Part shown: in pieces, positions 44,501-57,900 of the stretch | Layout of the letters: each line of letters begins with the position of its first letter | How positions within the stretch are numbered: position 1 is the stretch's first letter | Assembly: GCF_000003815.2 (NCBI RefSeq) | Contig: NC_049985.1 | Coordinates: 9,128,885-9,192,884 of the forward strand | DNA length: 64,000 bases | Reading direction: 5' to 3' | Source of the DNA: Branchiostoma floridae | Taxonomy: Eukaryota > Chordata > Leptocardii > Amphioxiformes > Branchiostomatidae | Notes under the pieces: generated by a model | Seen by the model: only the letters and a program-made list of their open reading frames with translations | The model's database searches: none | Told to the model about the DNA's origin: nothing | Position numbers and translations under genes: made by a program

Positions 44501-47500
44501 AGAGTCCGGGGCCTGACCAGTCCTGTTCTGAGGTTGTTATAGTCTCTGCTCTGGTTTGGGATGATGACATTGAAGTTGACGTTCATGTTTAGAGAACCAT
44601 CTTTGTTGCCATCTTTGGGTTCCTCCTTGAAAAAGTCGTCGACGACAGAGGCACTCTCTCTCCTAGACTTCTTCTCAGGGGGTGGGAGTAGCTGGTCGGG
44701 CAGCTGAAGGTATTTGTCCATCTCTTTGAAGGTCTGCTGAAGGAACGAAACACAACAAAATTCACCATAAATTTTTGCTACCAAAAAGTAACATGATAAA
44801 CCCAGTAATTTTTAACTATATCATACAACACATTACATTGCTATCCACATACTAGTATGTTACAATGCCATACATATGTAAACAAACTGTAAACAGTCGT
44901 TCCCTAGATACAGAACCGAGGCTACCCAGCTTTCCGTTGAATGACAGTCCATGGCAATGTTGAACTTCTGCCCAAGCTTGGACAGTAAACAGACTGGAAT
45001 TTTGTCCACCTATCATAACTAAGTGCCTTCATGTGCTACACAGCGTCTTTACTGTGTCTGGACTATATTGAGCGTGGGGTGACTCAGACTTGGGCCTTTT
45101 CCAAGACCCAGGAGATCAGCCAAAGTCAAGGGAACCTTCGTGTTATTCCCAGTTTAATGAGAACTTCCCACAAGTGACTCTCTCTTAGCTTTGTGCACAG
45201 CAACACTCATCACGCAAACACCGGGTAAACATGGGGAACTTCGGTAGCTTTGTGTCTGCGAGTTCACGAGTACTTAATTCACATCCTTGAACACTTGCCA
45301 GATCAGACATTCAACGGAGGCACCAGCAGTATAGAAACCGCCAGCTTGGAGATAGAAATCCAGTTTATGGGTATAGAAATGAGATAAGATTGTTGTAGCA
45401 CTGCCAGGGGAACTTAGATGACTGTTGAATTTGTTGCTACAACAAAAGTGTTTGGAACTGTTTGCTTACTACCTTCTCCATCCTGGCTGTTGCCAGCCTT
45501 TTTGGATGACGTCACAACGGGTGACTTTGCATTTTGAAATCACCTTGTAAGACTGCCTTGTTCTAACAGTTGTCTTCCTCATCGTTACTGTGATTGCTAA
45601 AACTGTTTTACTAATTATGTCCAGTCCAAAAAAATGACCTTTTAGATTCAATCCATTTTCATCCACCTGATCTAATTACTGGCATAATTTGCAAGTGATT
45701 AGCCCCATAGTGGCAAACTGGATGATGTAAGAATAATCTAGAAAAAAGGGTCACTTGTGTTTTGCCAGGCTTTCACATATGTTGACTGTCCCCTAGCTTT
45801 GGTGGGTGATAGCACAATGTGTGCTGTTTGCAAATGGTATTATTCAAATGCTGCCAGAAGAGTGTAGATAAACACGTTTTCACAGCTGTAATGAAAACTA
45901 AACAAGTGGTAAGCACCAGGAGTAGAAGCCCAGCACCTGTCGAAATGCACACTCAGTTTCCGACAGTCTTTTTCTTCAACCTCTCTCTTCCCTTGATTTA
46001 TTGTAGAACAGTTAAGTAGAAAAGTGAAGCCTTATTGGGTTTGTGCCATTCAAGCCATCATCACCATTGATGCCAGTGTAACCCAAGCCCTTCCCTTTTA
46101 GACCAAAGGAGAACCAAGGTAAAATGTAACATGAGAGTACAAAGGTGAAATGCCCCCACTCAATACAACTACATGTACAAGAAGTAGGGCATTAACATCT
46201 TTTCCAGGAAAAGGGGAAGTCAGGAACATACAACACCTTCTGAGACCAAGTTTCTGAAAGTTTTCCAGGAATTTCGTGCTCTTTATCATGTAAACAGCTT
46301 AAGTGTTCCCCTCAGGCTTTTCAGATTGCTATTCAATACTGCAGTGTTGCCTGTTGGAGAGGGGGAAATACCCTCATACTGGTATTGCACCAAGGACATC
46401 TCCTAACGTCCTAATATTCTATCGCCGCATCAGACTGGTTAGAACCCGTCAGGAAGTGGTCGCGAAGAACGTGACTTGTACCGACGGTTTGACCCGACGC
46501 CAAGTTTTATTTTCGTTCGCCCGCCACATGAGGTTTTGATGAGGGGCGATCATTACCTTGGATAGTACGAGCGAATAGGGCACATAATTTGTGCAGATAA
46601 GTGATTCTGTCTCTGTCGGTGTTGATTTCTGGTCTTCTTCTTTCAAACGTTGAGCTTTTCTGTACATTTTCAGGTGTCTAAATGCGGGAAACCAAGCGAC
46701 ATGCGGATGTAAACTAAACCGTACACAAAGTGAATCATATTCCCTGGCGATTCAACGATGAGAAATATAAACTCTGCGTTTTATAGGCAAAACGTGTTAT
46801 TCATTAGGTTATCTGGCCTGATGACTCCCACACGAGTTGTCGCTAAAGAATGGATTCGTTTGTTCGCGATGGGGTGTCAAGTGTTGCAGGAAATCACCAG
46901 ATAACGCGACCATCGCGGGGCGGGCTGGGAGGACTGCGGTAGGGAGAGCGCGGGCTCGAGAAGAGGGCGGTCCCACCGCCCACGCGTGTGGGGCATGTGC
47001 TACGTGCTCACACCCCACCGCGATTTTGACTCAAACATCTCGACTTGATTTTTTCAAAATCTGACAATTCTTTACTAAAATCCGTATGTTTTTTGTTAAA
47101 ATATTACACAGCATCATGCTCAGGGTCGTGCCTTTGGTAGATTGTTCTGGAAAGTGGGCTGTAACGTTACTTGTTGGGTCGATAACATGTTGGTCGGTGA
47201 CCGGGCCAGGCATGTCAGACGACACGAGTTGGCGAAATTCCTCAAGTGTCACGGTAGAAAGTCATCAAAACAAATATTCAAAATATAGATCCTAAATCAA
47301 ACTGCCCAGTTGTCACGGAATGGACCAGAGGAACTGACAAAATGATCCAATGATACGTGATAAAACTTGATACTGAAAGTTGACAAACGCTTCGGCCCGT
47401 CATGGCGGGAGGCCGGGCAAACACTCAAGCGAAGTTTCGTAACCTTGTGCAACTAACGACTACCTAAACGGTTATGTTCCTCCTCCCCAAACCCATGAAC

Positions 47501-50500
47501 ACATGTCATAAATAATTTCTACACAAATCTTTAAGGAACAGCTGAAATTCAAGGACGTACCTCTCCCCAATCCTCCCCCTCGGAGTGCAAGAGTGGCCGC
47601 AGGAAAGTACGATCGCGGGCCGGTGCCGACGGCGCGCCCCCGGCGGTCCCCTGCCCGCCGAACATGTTGTCCGCAGAGAAGACCGAGTCGTCCGCAGAGG
47701 ACATCGGCAAGTTGACGGCAGCCACGGCCATTTCCTCTGGAACTTGTAGACTTTCTGTGGGTCGAAACAAGTCAGGGAAAAACCAAGTTTTAACGAAATG
47801 TCCAGGGTAGAACTTGTCACCTGGCTGGCCAGTACTGAATGAATGAAGTGTGCGCAGAACAGCGCGTACAGTTCCAGTCACACCGGAAGTGCTCCACCAA
47901 ATATGGGCACACAAAGGTATGCCGCCCGGAACAAGAGGCTGGACTTGTAACGAGCGGCCTGATTGGTGGAAACTATCACGTCCAGTAATTTTTATGGACT
48001 TTTTGCGTGTAGCACACAATATGCCAACGTCAAATACGGGTTACACAAATGCCATTCGTAAAATATATAACACATTACGTATTTGCTGTTTCATACAGAT
48101 CACCAACTTTATCCTCCCAAAGAAGCGTCATATTTCAGTTCGCGCATTCTACCTGACATATATATATAAAGTGACGTTAAATCTAACATTAGTCTCTACG
48201 TTACCAGACTGACTACGCTGGCTTTTGATTATACGTTATAGTTTTACTACTAGAGGTTTGGCCGGCCGGAAGGAATCAAACTCCATGTTTAGAACTCCAT
48301 ATTATAACGTATAACTAAGTATATTAGTATTAGACTGTAACTTTATTCATTATCTATACAATATTCATTGCCATACATTGTCACCGATGCAATTATTGCG
48401 CAATAAACCACCTACTACGCTCGCTGCAAGGAGAACACCAGTAATTTACAAGAGGATTTGGCGGACTATATGGTTACAACTTTTAGAATGGCACCCTTAC
48501 TACCTTTACTACGGGCTCACTCTCCATGCCAATTTATCATTGACCATATTTTGACCGAATTTTACAAATGCAGCGCTCTATCGGAAGCCCTGGTAGCTAG
48601 AAATTAGAATACAGCCATCACAGGGAAGAGAAGCACCAACTTAAATATTTCATATACAATATATTCATATTGAAATGAGGTCAACTACGCCGCTTGGCGA
48701 CTTCAAGGAAGATTGTGTCGACATAGCCCCTCTATACAAGTATGCTTTAACCTCCTTTCTCTACGTAACATAGCCCAGTCTTTTTGTAACAAAAAGGGAG
48801 ATAGCGTCTTTTCACTGCATTGTATAATTCTACTGTACTTTTGTATAGACTTTTACTAGTTTGGACTTTACCTGACTTTTCGACACCTAGCCGTACGAGC
48901 CAATCAACGCTGTCGATACAGAAGCTCCACATATGGGACCTGAAAGGTCGCCCAGTAGGTCATTCTACTCAAGTATTGACTGTCACTCAACTTTAGGCAA
49001 ACATTGGTAATTGAACCCACCGGAAGTATGTGACCAATCAGAGGACTCCTAATAGATCGTAGCCAATCCCATGTCTTAATATTATTTGTCTCCGGACCTG
49101 ACGTCACATTGACGTCACAGATAAGGGTATCCTAGGTGTTAGTACAGACCACTGCACTTCTTTACCTGGGTTATTGTGGTGTTTAACTCCCCTTTGTTCA
49201 TAGATAAAGGTTTAAGTACACTGAAACCGAACTTTGTACAGATTATTTGTGATCTTTTACCTTATCGTTAAACAATCTGAACGCTAAGGAAACGTTTGTA
49301 AGACTTAAGAGTCACCGGAAGTTAAGACAGAAAATTGCTTCCGATTGTAAACTTTCTCCCCTTCAAGTTTAACATGAGTTTGCATTTCCAATCTATTATG
49401 GCTGGCCGGAACTAGTTAGAACTTTTGTTTCTAGCGGATGGAACTTGGAGTTGGGCGCGCTTTGCAATTCCCTTTCTATCTGGTATAATGTTTACAGTGT
49501 ATGCAGATGTACCGTGCCACTATCAAAGGAGAACTTTTAGTGAGTCGGTCAAACGTCAACATCGGAAATAGAAATAGACTACTGCGCCAAAAGTACAGCT
49601 AGGTTCAGATTGTTTTCGGATGTCATTGTATCGTTTATACCAACGTGATTGTTTTCAATAACTACTAGTAGTTGTAGATTCCAGAAATCAATACTGTCCC
49701 ATAGACTAGTATTCATAGTAGAAGGGCAAAAGAAGGTGAACACGAGTGTCATTTTATACCCCTGTCACATTACCCACGATATTTTGGCGTATCGATGGAA
49801 GATCGGCCATATTTAAGATCGACAGGGGGTTGCGCGTATTTTTCACCTGAAAACCGTCCCCGTCACATATAAGCCATGCTTTGTACCTTGTACAATTAAT
49901 TGTTGAGCAATTAAGTTATTATTATAAGCGAAGCTCGGGCGATTGCCGCAGAATCGTCATCCGATCGATTTTCGCCAAATGTGACAGGGGTATTAAAATC
50001 AGTGGACGTTATGGTCAAATCAAATCGCATCAATAATGTACACTGAAAAGCTTCGTATTCATTTTATATCGTCCATTTGCCTGTTCGACAAGCTAAAGAG
50101 TCACTTTCCCTGTGGGATAAGAACTTGGCAGGGGCTGAGTTTGGAGGGGAAGTCGGCGGTGAGTCGGCGCGCGGAGTCCCCGCAGGCTCCCACCGCGGCA
50201 CGGCAAGCACGCTCCCGTCATCCGCTCAGGAATGTGGAGAATCAAGCAGGAATGTCCAACTCACCAGAGGAGTCACCGAGATACCATATTGATAACAGTA
50301 AAGCACAATAAGGCCAGTTGATGGATGGAATTTAATACGTGTCAGGATTCAATCACCAATTCTCGGCAGCGGAGCGGGAGTGTGCATGTGGGGTCTCTGT
50401 TTACTGTTATTGTACAGAGCAGGTCCTATTCAATAATAAAATACTGCATGTATCACTTAGATAAACCAATGCCGATTGAACCAGCGATAGAGGTACAACA

Positions 50501-53500
50501 GCATTTAGTCAGACAGAACAACTTGAGTAAAAAAAAAGACATAAAAAAATCATGAAACGGCATAAAGTGGAATCTGCTTCTTGTGTCCTTGGTTAGACTC
50601 CCCGCTGTGTTTTCAAGGCAAATTTAATGATAAATGTCAACAGAGGCGGTCAGATCAAGGTCCTTGGCCAGATTCAATTCAGTTTGTTTGTATTATATTC
50701 CTGAAACTAATTTTACTTGCATTCCAAACTCCATGTGACTCGATCAAGGCTTTTGCCACAGACATTTTCTCCTAATGTAGACCATGTAGACCAGTCATTA
50801 GTAGTCTGCCTTACAACTTCGAACAAGTCCAAACTAGTCTTGGAAGCACTCACGGAAAGTCACGGTCGTTACATAGCTCGGTTAGTTGTGTGGTTCTCGC
50901 ACGCGAACTCATCAGTGAGTTATTTTTGTGTGTCTGGCAGCAGACATCTCGTTTCCAAGTGTTGGATTACTAACTGGAACAGAACGTGCGGAGGAGACAT
51001 GTTGTCGTGGTCAAGTTTCGCCATCCTTCACCCCTCGGACACAGGACGGTATGTATGAATGAAGGACAAGAGCGCATCATTATCATCAATCATCTAGCCC
51101 TACTCTTCAAGCAAGGGTTAGGCTCCGGCTGTTTTTAGGCGTTTTAAGTTGGGCTTTCTATTCTGTACCATTTTCTTTATGTCTCGTGACCACAAGAACT
51201 TGAGCGCGCTAAAAACGACAAAAACAGCCTGGGCCTAACCTCTGCTTGGACAGTAACCTTGTCCGACACACCCCTTCAATGATGGAGACCACCCCACCAC
51301 TTCCCACCTGTTTGTTTGTTTGTTGTGGTCTTTGATTGCGTAACAAATGGAAATGAGGTGCCTATTATGATGTACATCCCTGCCAATTGCGTAGAAAGAC
51401 CGATGTCATCAGTAGTTAATCGGTTTGGCCTCGGCAGCTCGTGATCCCAACTTCCTTTCACAGTTGAACCCATGGATTCTGACGTCATGCTGGCAAAGAC
51501 ACGAACACACACAGACCTATAATTACACTTGTTTCTTTTTTGCAAAACGATCATTCAAAAAGGGAAAAAACTTCCAAAACGTCTGTTTTGACGTCAGTGT
51601 ACATTTCACAGGGCCATCGACCTTATTCCTTGAAACCGCATCACTCGTAGTCGCACAGTGGAAACTCTGTACTCTCCAAGTAGAGGTTCGGCTCCGGGCG
51701 TGTTTTGATGTGTTTTATTGGGCATCTAACGTTATAACACAAAATAGAAAGCCCAATAAAAACGACTTAAAACAAGCCCTTAAGCTCTGACGAACACTGC
51801 TGCGATTATTTCAGGCAAGTTTAACAACTTTGTTAGAGCCAACATATGACGTAATTTTGAACAAATCAGAGATGACTCACTGCTCTTAGCGGACTAATCC
51901 CGGCATCATCAGCTACGCAATGGTCAGTAGGTCCTTGACCTTTGTCACCGTGATGTCACGGTGTCATGGTCTAACCGTGAGGTCATGTCAGTTGTCACGT
52001 AACTTCAAACATGGACGTCACATAGCTCTGATCGCAAGGGCTATTGGGTAAATCGTGTACCTATTTACGTTTGTTTCGGGGTATCTAACTTCTCTCAGAT
52101 TTAGCAGGCTGAATAAAGGTTCAGAAACTTGAACTACTAGTATGTGGCTCCAGATGTCTAACTGAGGGATGACTGCGGTGCAATAGATGTCGGTTAGCTG
52201 AGGAATGAGTCCACTCTAGCTACTATATAACTTCTCTTGGATTGATAAGCGAAGTAAGGGAGTAACAGGCACCAGGTGCCATACCAATACATGACTGTCC
52301 TTCACAAATGCATATATATGTAAATCCATAGTACCAACTCACACACATAAGACGGATGATCCATCCAACAACTTCTCGAAAGGTCAGTATGCCCATCTCT
52401 TTCATCTCAGTACTCTTGTACCACTTATGTTAACAGCTTTCAGTGGTATTGATATAAGGTAATCTTCAAAGGGTGCCTCGCCTATTAAAAGTCATAACAT
52501 GACATTTTCGAGGAAAGATGTTTGGAGAGCCTGACGACAGTAAATACTGGCTTTACGCCAAACTGTACCTGGGTCAGTGTTTGGTTATGATTTTGCTGGT
52601 GAGGAAAGAACGCTGGCTTGAAGACAGTGAACTTGCCTTGACTTTCCACGACAGCTGAAAACTACTTGAAAGCATATTGACAGATCCGTGATGTCAGGAT
52701 GGGTGTAAAACAAACTCACCAGGAGTTTTAGCTACAACTACTGACGGAAACACGCCGTTTGCATCATATGGAGATATTGTTGAATAACTTGGAATTATTG
52801 ATATATTGACAAAGATTGATATATCAGAGATGACAGCTTTAACACCATACATGGGCCACAATTTATTTTATACTTTTCTTTACCAAACAGGACCTCACTG
52901 AGAGTGAAAGTAAAATTGACTCTCCAACCTGCACCCTACCCCCGGCCTCCAACCCCGGCCCACCCTCCATTTAATAGGAAATTGTGTTTTTATACACCGG
53001 TACCAAACGACGACAATTTTCTCCTTGAAGCGTGTTTACTAGGATTACGTATTTCACCACACCCTGTCGGCCGTAAGCCCCTGTAAAACTCTGCTCATTT
53101 CCTCGTTCCCCGCATGGAACAGGTGCAGCGCCAGCAGCTACTAGTAACACAACACAACTTGGAAGCCCTGTGCGACCTTTGGACTTCTTCGACGAAAAGG
53201 CTCGGCAGCGAGGGTTTCGATGACGTCGCGATGTACCTGAAAGGTCGTCGACTGGAACACGTGTTCTAGCGGTCAATGGGGTGGTGGAACAGATTTTATG
53301 TAGTTATTCTCTGTCATTTTTGTGCAAATAAAGTGAAACATGGCGGATCGACGTACAAGAAGTGATATATGTACACATATGAGACGCTATACATGAAGGT
53401 ATGTCAACAGTAGGCTGTGAGAAGGTAAGGCGAGAAGAAACACCTGAATGATGGATATGCCACGCTTCCCGCCCATCGAGCATGGCTGCGTGCTAATGGA

Positions 53501-54638
53501 GGTAGACACTGAGTAATGGTCTGTAGCTCTGGCCGAGCGCATAGCTGGCTTTTAGAGGGTCTCCTGTCCTAATTCGGACCGTTTACCTTCGACCGACGTG
53601 GCAGTATGCCCTGTTGACATCTTGAGTTCGTCTTATTCGCAATCTCCAGACATGTGTGTAGATATTAAAAAAACAAGTAATAATCTAACCATAGTCATAG
53701 AGTCTAATGTTGCGGCCAATTTCTTATCTCTTCTATCTTCTCTTGGTACCTCTCAGCAACGGAAAGTTAGCCGTAGTTTAAGGCATAACATTTAAGAGCC
53801 GTAAAACTATTTGTTATGTTTAAAGTGAAAACTATTGACATAGGTCAATGACATGTTGGGCGCTGAAAATAACCTGTTGGGCGTTGAAAGTCTTACGTGT
53901 CCGCCCTCCGGCTGCTAGCCCGTCTAACAGTGGAGCCATGACACGAGGCATTTTCTATGTCTGACACCTGTGATATTCCAGACTTTTACGTATTACCTAG
54001 TCTTCTGTAATAGATTTTAGACTATAAGAAACGCTCCTAACGAATATGAACACTGTTAAAGAATAGTTGAAAAACAGGCAGAGTTTAGCTTGCAGTAACA
54101 CTATCAGGTGGTCTATTTCCTTAAAAGAATGTAACGGGTCAGTGATTTTCCCATTACGTCATCTTAGCTCTAGCGGCAAGACGTCTTAAAAGAAAACTCA
54201 GGTGCAAAGATTTCGCTCATACGGTCCGGTCATTGAACTGCACTGGCAGATAGCGTTGTTGCTGTAGAACTAGTCAAACTACAATGACTCATCCACAGAC
54301 AGACAAAACTAAGGTCAACTTGGCTGCCAAGTGCCATGTTGAGGTAGGCGGATCGGAACGGTATGGCCGCGCATAGTTCTACCAATCAAACATCAAGAAT
54401 AAAATCGTGGACAATGTACGGCATTTGCGTCTTCTTTCATACTAAGATAAATAAATGGTCCTGTATGTCGCTTACCCGGACTTTCCCGACCGTCGCTCTC
54501 GGACCCGTCGGAGGCGCTGTCTATGTCGGAGCGGTCGTCGTCCGTGCCGTGGCCGCTCGAGCTCGAACTCTCGACTTCCCCGAGCACCTCCTCGACATCT
54601 TGGGCGGGGATGATCGGAAACACCACGCTGACGTGCAT
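41328..54638 (-). CDS. KLF5: KLF5-like Kruppel-type zinc-finger transcription factor
   Basis: KLF factors bind CACCC/GC-box DNA through three C-terminal C2H2 fingers. Minus-strand exons are 54638-54476 (tentative), 47754-47561, 44736-43875, 42667-42608 and 41515-41328; phases agree and give 488 residues, or 426 if translation starts at the ATG at 47731. KLF5 identity rests on [31 protein letters not shown], a PY motif (PPPPYS) near residue 345 as used by WW-domain ubiquitin ligases, and the fingers. Fingers at about 400-485 carry [16 protein letters not shown] and RSDHLALH at the DNA-contact helices. NVKTEP and VRIKEEE look like SUMO sites, paralleling the vertebrate protein. The 60-base exon for finger 1 matches the usual KLF gene structure. 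Confidence 0.92.
42608..42667 (-). CDS. KLF5: KLF5 60-base exon: zinc finger 1
   Basis: Acceptor CCTTTTGCAG, donor GTGAGA. Encodes [20 protein letters not shown]; length and phase are those of the conserved KLF finger-1 exon. Confidence 0.95.
43875..44736 (-). CDS. KLF5: KLF5 central exon: regulatory domain
   Basis: Acceptor TTCCTTCAG, donor CAG|GTGAAC. Ser/Thr/Pro-rich sequence with the KLF5-specific [41 protein letters not shown], the PY motif, a short His run (GHHHHHS) and [14 protein letters not shown] entering finger 1. Confidence 0.93.
44737..47560 (-). other. KLF5 intron, no feature recognised
   Basis: No exon or element supported. GC rises at 46900-47000 without a recognisable gene. 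Confidence 0.5.
47561..47754 (-). CDS. KLF5: KLF5 upstream coding exon
   Basis: Donor GAG|GTACGT joins the next exon in phase 0 to read [14 protein letters not shown]. The ATG at 47731 has a good context (AGGAAATGGCC) and may be the start of a shorter protein. The acceptor CGACCCACAG at 47764-47755 allows a further upstream exon in phase 1. Confidence 0.8.
49757..49992. mobile_element. MITE with TACCCCTGTCACATT ends
   Basis: CCCCTGTCACATT at 49759 is mirrored by AATGTGACAGGGG ending at 49990, with TA on both sides. About 232 bp; no coding. Confidence 0.7.
51104..51251. mobile_element. MITE, AAGCAGAGGTTAGGC family, copy 1
   Basis: Left arm GTTAGGCTCCGGCTGTTTTT and right arm (other strand) GTTAGGCCCAGGCTGTTTTT form imperfect inverted repeats of about 40 bases. 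Ends approximate. Confidence 0.65.
51672..51793. mobile_element. MITE, same family, copy 2
   Basis: Left end CTCCAAGTAGAGGTTCGGCT resembles copy 1's right end. The arms share GTTTTTATTGGGC-type sequence around ACGTTATAACAC. Arms more diverged than in copy 1. Confidence 0.55.
54476..54638 (-). CDS. KLF5: Tentative first exon of KLF5, acidic
   Basis: ATG at 54638, then [20 protein letters not shown] and an acidic Asp/Ser stretch ending GRESPG before a good donor (GTAAGC). The phase (1) fits the 47754 acceptor. Nothing else on this strand downstream accepts it. The distance, 6.7 kb, and lack of a known homologue keep this tentative. Confidence 0.5.
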
Positions 54639-54888
54639 CTGGGACACAAGGGTGCCCACCACTGCCTTTAGAAACTCTATGATGACTTCGTTAAGGGCAA
54701 TAGATGTACAGAAAATTACGTGACACCGTAGGCTAACACTGCTGAAGACACTGCTGACTTCGCGGAAGCCGCTTCCCAATTGGAAAGGCGCGACCGAAAG
54801 GCTAGCGCAAACTACGTGAGCTTTCTACGGACTTGGGGGAATGCCGTGGGAACTACTGACAATCGGACTCAGAACTGACGATGGCCTA

Positions 54889-54900
54889 GATTATATAAAA
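54889..54900 (-). promoter_or_regulatory. Possible TATA-like element upstream of KLF5
   Basis: TATATAA on the minus strand about 255 bases before the tentative start codon; the same bases read TATATAAAA on the plus strand. Weak evidence. Confidence 0.25.
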
Positions 54901-57900
54901 AGTTGAAGAAACGTGATCCTCAGGTGGTCACGAGGTGTAAGAGTTACCTAGGCAGCGGATGTACGTGAAGTGTATTTATAGAAGTTCTGCACGCCCCTTA
55001 CCCCTGGCCACGCCCCCTCAGCCTTCCTTGGCGGGCTTTTCCGTACCCCCTGCGGCGGCAAGTTTTCGGGGGGAACTACTTTTGGGTACCAATGACTGCC
55101 CGAAGTTTTTCTACTCTCTGTTATCACAACACCTACTGTCTTGTGACCTTCCTGTGGACTGAATGTAGTGTTGGTAAGGTAATACAGGTACAATTTTTTA
55201 CTGGTCACTCTTTCATCGTGAAAAGGTAAGGAATATTTTTCTAGTGTCACCCCCATCGTTCACCTGGTCTTGTCCTGATTGTAACTAAGGGGAGACTTTA
55301 CGTCATTCGCACCCCTTGGAGACATCTTCGGTTCCTTGCTTTGGTATTTACGCGGTATCAGTTTGCCTCGATACGGCCCACCAACAATGGGACGGTGGTA
55401 TGATTCTTTCTCTCTCCCTAGAAGTTTACGTCGCAACCGTGCCATAACAGCAAGCCGACACCACAATGCCGTGCTCACAGACATGTTTATCCGCCCGCAT
55501 GGGTGACTGGTACAGGTATAGAGCCATTGTCCGGCCTGAAACTCCGACCCAGGGGGGCTATGGCGACTTCTGTTTGTTATGCCGAGTGATACACATATCC
55601 AACATTCTCAAACTCATGTCCTCAATAGAAGCTGACTTGTCTACTTCACGGGTCTGGGTAAGTTGATTTTCAGACGACATAACAAACGGTTGTCAAAAGG
55701 TTGAAAATACATTCGTGAAATTCGTCAGCCCCCAACACGCTGAAGAAGTCAAATCTAGTCATTCACAGAATTCGACATCTGATATCAGAACATATCATTT
55801 ACGATAAAGGTGGGCGGGATCGTAAAGTTTTAGTATGCATGGTCTTACACAGAAACAAAGGATCAAATGGCCGTTGACTGACGTCACAAAACTAGTGACA
55901 TGTGTGTAGTATCAACGACCTGTAGGACATAGGGAGTTTGGAAAGACTGCTTTTTTACAGCCTCATTTTTCTGCTTGTCTGTCAAGTCCCCCGGGAATTA
56001 ACATCATAACAACTTAGTCTGTGTCACTCAGCCCTTAACAGACGGTACAGACGAAGAATTTGTGAGTTTGAGTGTTTAAAATAAGTGCATTAGCTAGCTG
56101 GAGAGGACTGAGTCATCCACAGTGATTTGGCAGGCGTCCATACACACAGCTAGACCAGCTTGTAAACACAACGTACCATTCCGCACACCTGTCTGACGGG
56201 CATGAGTGCCCGCTCGTTAAGTGTAGTGTTTTGTTTACTGCGAAAATTACGACAGGGAACAGGGCTTCTGGATGAGTGCTATCAATGTTAAATGGGAGGT
56301 GAAATAAGTTCAATCACAAGAGAGCAAAATGTCGGCGTCAGTGAAATATCTAATGTTACTGTCCCGTCTTATGGTGTGTTACAGTTCTTAAAATTCTTTT
56401 GTGTCGTTATTTTAGTAACTCGCGTCATATTCCGGTACGTGACAGAGTACATGTGCCGGTTCCCTGAACCTTGGTCTTGGTCTAGCTAGCTAATAACATC
56501 GGTTAGAGTCTCGTCACTCGTGTTCTAAGTTTACAATATAGAAGAAGACTTGAAGCCTGTGATGAGAAAACCCACACCAAACCACTGATAGTCTCCTCCA
56601 TAGTGTTTTGAGAACGCAGACGCAAGGATAGTCAAAGCAACCGAAAGAGAGTGAATAATTGGTCGATTTCAAACTATTCACACGTCCCAAAGATAGCTTT
56701 GAAGAGACTACAAATTTGACAAATCCAGGCTTTTGTACCTAGCGGCAAGGCAGAGAAAAGTCTCTTCACAATCGATCATATCAAGGTCATTACAGAAGGC
56801 GTCGTAATGTCCTTGATTAAACCTACTTGTCCCAGAAACATTTATATTTTGAAACGCCATTCATTGTGTTCGAAAAAGTACCTGTCCCAAATGAAGTCTG
56901 AGTTCAAGTGATTGTCAGCAGTACATGTAATCGCCTGTCCGACAAATCTGATGTTGGGACTGAAGTCATTGATGATTTGGTTTATTATTTCACACACAAA
57001 GTTTTACAGTTTCGCAGTGCACGCAAACACATGCACTGAATTGCACTGGAAAATACAATCAGGCTGACTGTCATTGACAGCCTTACTACATTACAATTAC
57101 TACATTCATTTATGGCACAAATGCAGGTTTCTGTAGGAAATTCATTCATTATTGCTTTAATAGGTTTCATGATTTACGTCATCGTTTTTATGTCTTTGTC
57201 CTGTATAAAGTTCCGTGTCACAAATGCTGCTTATCCATAAGCCTGTTTTAAGAGCCCTGATCTTCATGACCCGTGCAATGTGTGCGTGCACCCTGAAACA
57301 AACAAACCCAAATGAAAGACTACAGAACTTAGATATGAGTAAGTAGTACATTGTTGATAGGGCTGTTTGAGCCCATAGTGACTCCTGTGCAAATGTTTTC
57401 CTGTCCAGTCCGATGGTGGGTGACAGCGCTGATCCCCGTGACGGGCCGGTGTGCTGTAGTGTTTGTACCCGGACCGTACAGTGCGGAGCCTGTCACAGCA
57501 AGGATAGCTCGATAATTGGTGTGTTTACGGACAAATCTCTGGGTACGAGTAGAGTCGGCGGCGAGATGAAAGGGCGCGCTGTTGGTCCTTACCTGTTGTT
57601 TCTGCCGTTACCTGAGATAAAGTTGTGCGCGTAGGCGGGGGTCATTTGTCTCACCTGCCAGGGTCACCTGCAGGTCATCGTGAAATTCTTCTGGTCACGG
57701 CCACGTACCACAGGAACTCAAGGTGCTGCTACCTGGTCAAAACTGACATCTCACCTTATAACATACATTTTTTTTTCATGTAAGCTCCTTAATTAGGCCA
57801 CAGCAAGTAAATTTTATGGATGACATCGACACGCTCTTTAACTTCCACCTGATTTAAACAAAAATTTACAACTCTGAGATATCGATCACAGTGAACATGA

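Larger units (their letters stand above)
47755..54475 (-). other. KLF5 long intron or 5' region with MITEs
   Basis: Contains MITE-like elements at 49759-49990, 51104-51251 and 51672-51793. A GC-rich CpG-containing patch lies at 50120-50235 and could be regulatory or an untranslated exon, but I see nothing that decides it. Confidence 0.45.
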
